Assembly (NCBI GenBank): GCA_903923905.1
Contig: CAIXZH010000009.1
Location: 53,945-117,944 of the forward strand
Origin: an uncultured Bacteroidia bacterium
GTDB taxonomy: Bacteria > Bacteroidota > Bacteroidia > Bacteroidales > Prolixibacteraceae
Reading direction: 5' to 3'
Length of the DNA stretch: 64,000 nucleotides
Shown here: positions 63,860-64,000 of the stretch, piece after piece
Layout of the letters: each line of letters opens with the position of its first letter
Numbering within the stretch: position 1 is the first letter of the stretch
Position numbers and translations under genes: made by a program
Notes under the pieces: generated by a model
The model's input: only the letters and a program-made list of their open reading frames with translations
What the model was told of the DNA's origin: nothing
The model's database searches: none

Positions 63860-63892
63860 AGTCCGGGTGCGACTTTGAGTTGCGCCCGGACT
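63860..63892. repeat. 15-bp inverted repeat downstream of the propeller gene
   Basis: AGTCCGGGTGCGACT and AGTTGCGCCCGGACT pair along 15 bp (two G-T) around a 3-nt loop. It lies in a degenerate 26-28-bp periodic stretch (63788-63892). Possible plus-strand terminator of the propeller gene, although only a short A/T-rich run follows. Confidence 0.5.
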
Positions 63893-63904
63893 AAATATGA
63901 GGCA

Positions 63905-63940
63905 ATAAAAAACCCCGGACTCAGTTGAGAATCCGGGGTT
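63905..63940 (-). terminator. intrinsic terminator of the rRNA operon
   Basis: Read on the minus strand: AACCCCGGA...TCCGGGGTT stem with a 12-nt apical part that can pair further, followed by TTTTTTATTGCC. A classic hairpin plus T-run, 10 bp past the 5S rRNA 3' end. Confidence 0.9.
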
Positions 63941-63950
63941 AGTTTAAGTT

Positions 63951-64000
63951 GGCGGCGGCCTACTCTCCCACTTTACGCAGTACCATCGGCGCTGTCGGGC
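63951..64000 (-). rRNA. rrf: 5S rRNA, 3' end (5' part outside window)
   Basis: The minus-strand sequence ends with the conserved 3' half of 5S rRNA: GGTACTGCGTAAAGTGGGAG then AGTAGGCCGCCGCC. The gene continues past the window, so the 16S-23S-5S operon must lie to the right, reading towards this window. Confidence 0.92.

Overview
The window comes from a low-to-moderate GC member of the Bacteroidota, most likely a Prolixibacteraceae/Marinilabiliales-type saprophyte. Support: two SusC/SusD pairs, a hybrid two-component sensor (HTCS), a type IX secretion C-terminal signal, Bacteroidota promoters of the form TTG-N19-TAnnTTTG, and an E. coli-unlike start context. No plasmid, phage, insertion sequence or CRISPR array was seen.

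Layout. (1) 1-27.9 kb, all on the minus strand: a polysaccharide utilisation locus (PUL). In transcription order it holds a surface glycan-binding lipoprotein, susC2, susD2, susC1, susD1, a WbsX/GH99-like lipoprotein, a T9SS-exported GH71/99-like enzyme, a GH127-like enzyme, a beta-propeller lipoprotein, a DUF5722-like enzyme, a GH78-like N-terminal remnant, a second GH71/99-like enzyme, a GH78 alpha-L-rhamnosidase and the start of a GH106 alpha-L-rhamnosidase (cut by the window edge). (2) 28.6-32.7 kb: the HTCS that probably senses the PUL substrate. (3) 32.7-36.7 kb: a decaying zone with a 5'-truncated MFS transporter gene, small unassigned ORFs and one intact clan GH-A glycosidase. (4) 36.7-44.5 kb: sbcC-sbcD, a VWA protein, a WYL regulator, a FISUMP lipoprotein and an SRPBCC protein. 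(5) 44.7-59.9 kb, plus strand: an MDR reductase, then an essentially complete haem pathway (hemH, hemF, a two-component pair, hemA, a hemC-hemD fusion, hemB, hemL, hemE, hemN, protoporphyrinogen oxidase, a small membrane protein). (6) 59.9-64 kb: a GH116-like lipoprotein divergent from a beta-propeller glycosidase, then the terminator and 3' end of a 5S rRNA entering on the minus strand.

How it works together (inference): the two rhamnosidase families plus a GH127-type L-arabinofuranosidase point to a rhamnose- and arabinose-containing glycan. The SusCD pairs and surface lipoproteins would capture and import it, surface endo-type enzymes cut it, and periplasmic exo-enzymes finish it under HTCS control. 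The haem cluster supplies protohaem from glutamyl-tRNA, with both oxygen-dependent (HemF) and oxygen-independent (HemN) steps.

The most striking signal is one homologous module of about 130-150 residues spliced into the middle of three unrelated proteins of the same PUL: a SusD, a GH71/99-like enzyme and a beta-propeller protein. The locus also encodes paralogues of the first two that lack it. All three carriers are predicted to sit on the cell surface, whereas the module-free GH71/99 paralogue looks periplasmic. It resembles a carbohydrate-binding beta-sandwich that has been installed across one glycan-capture system.
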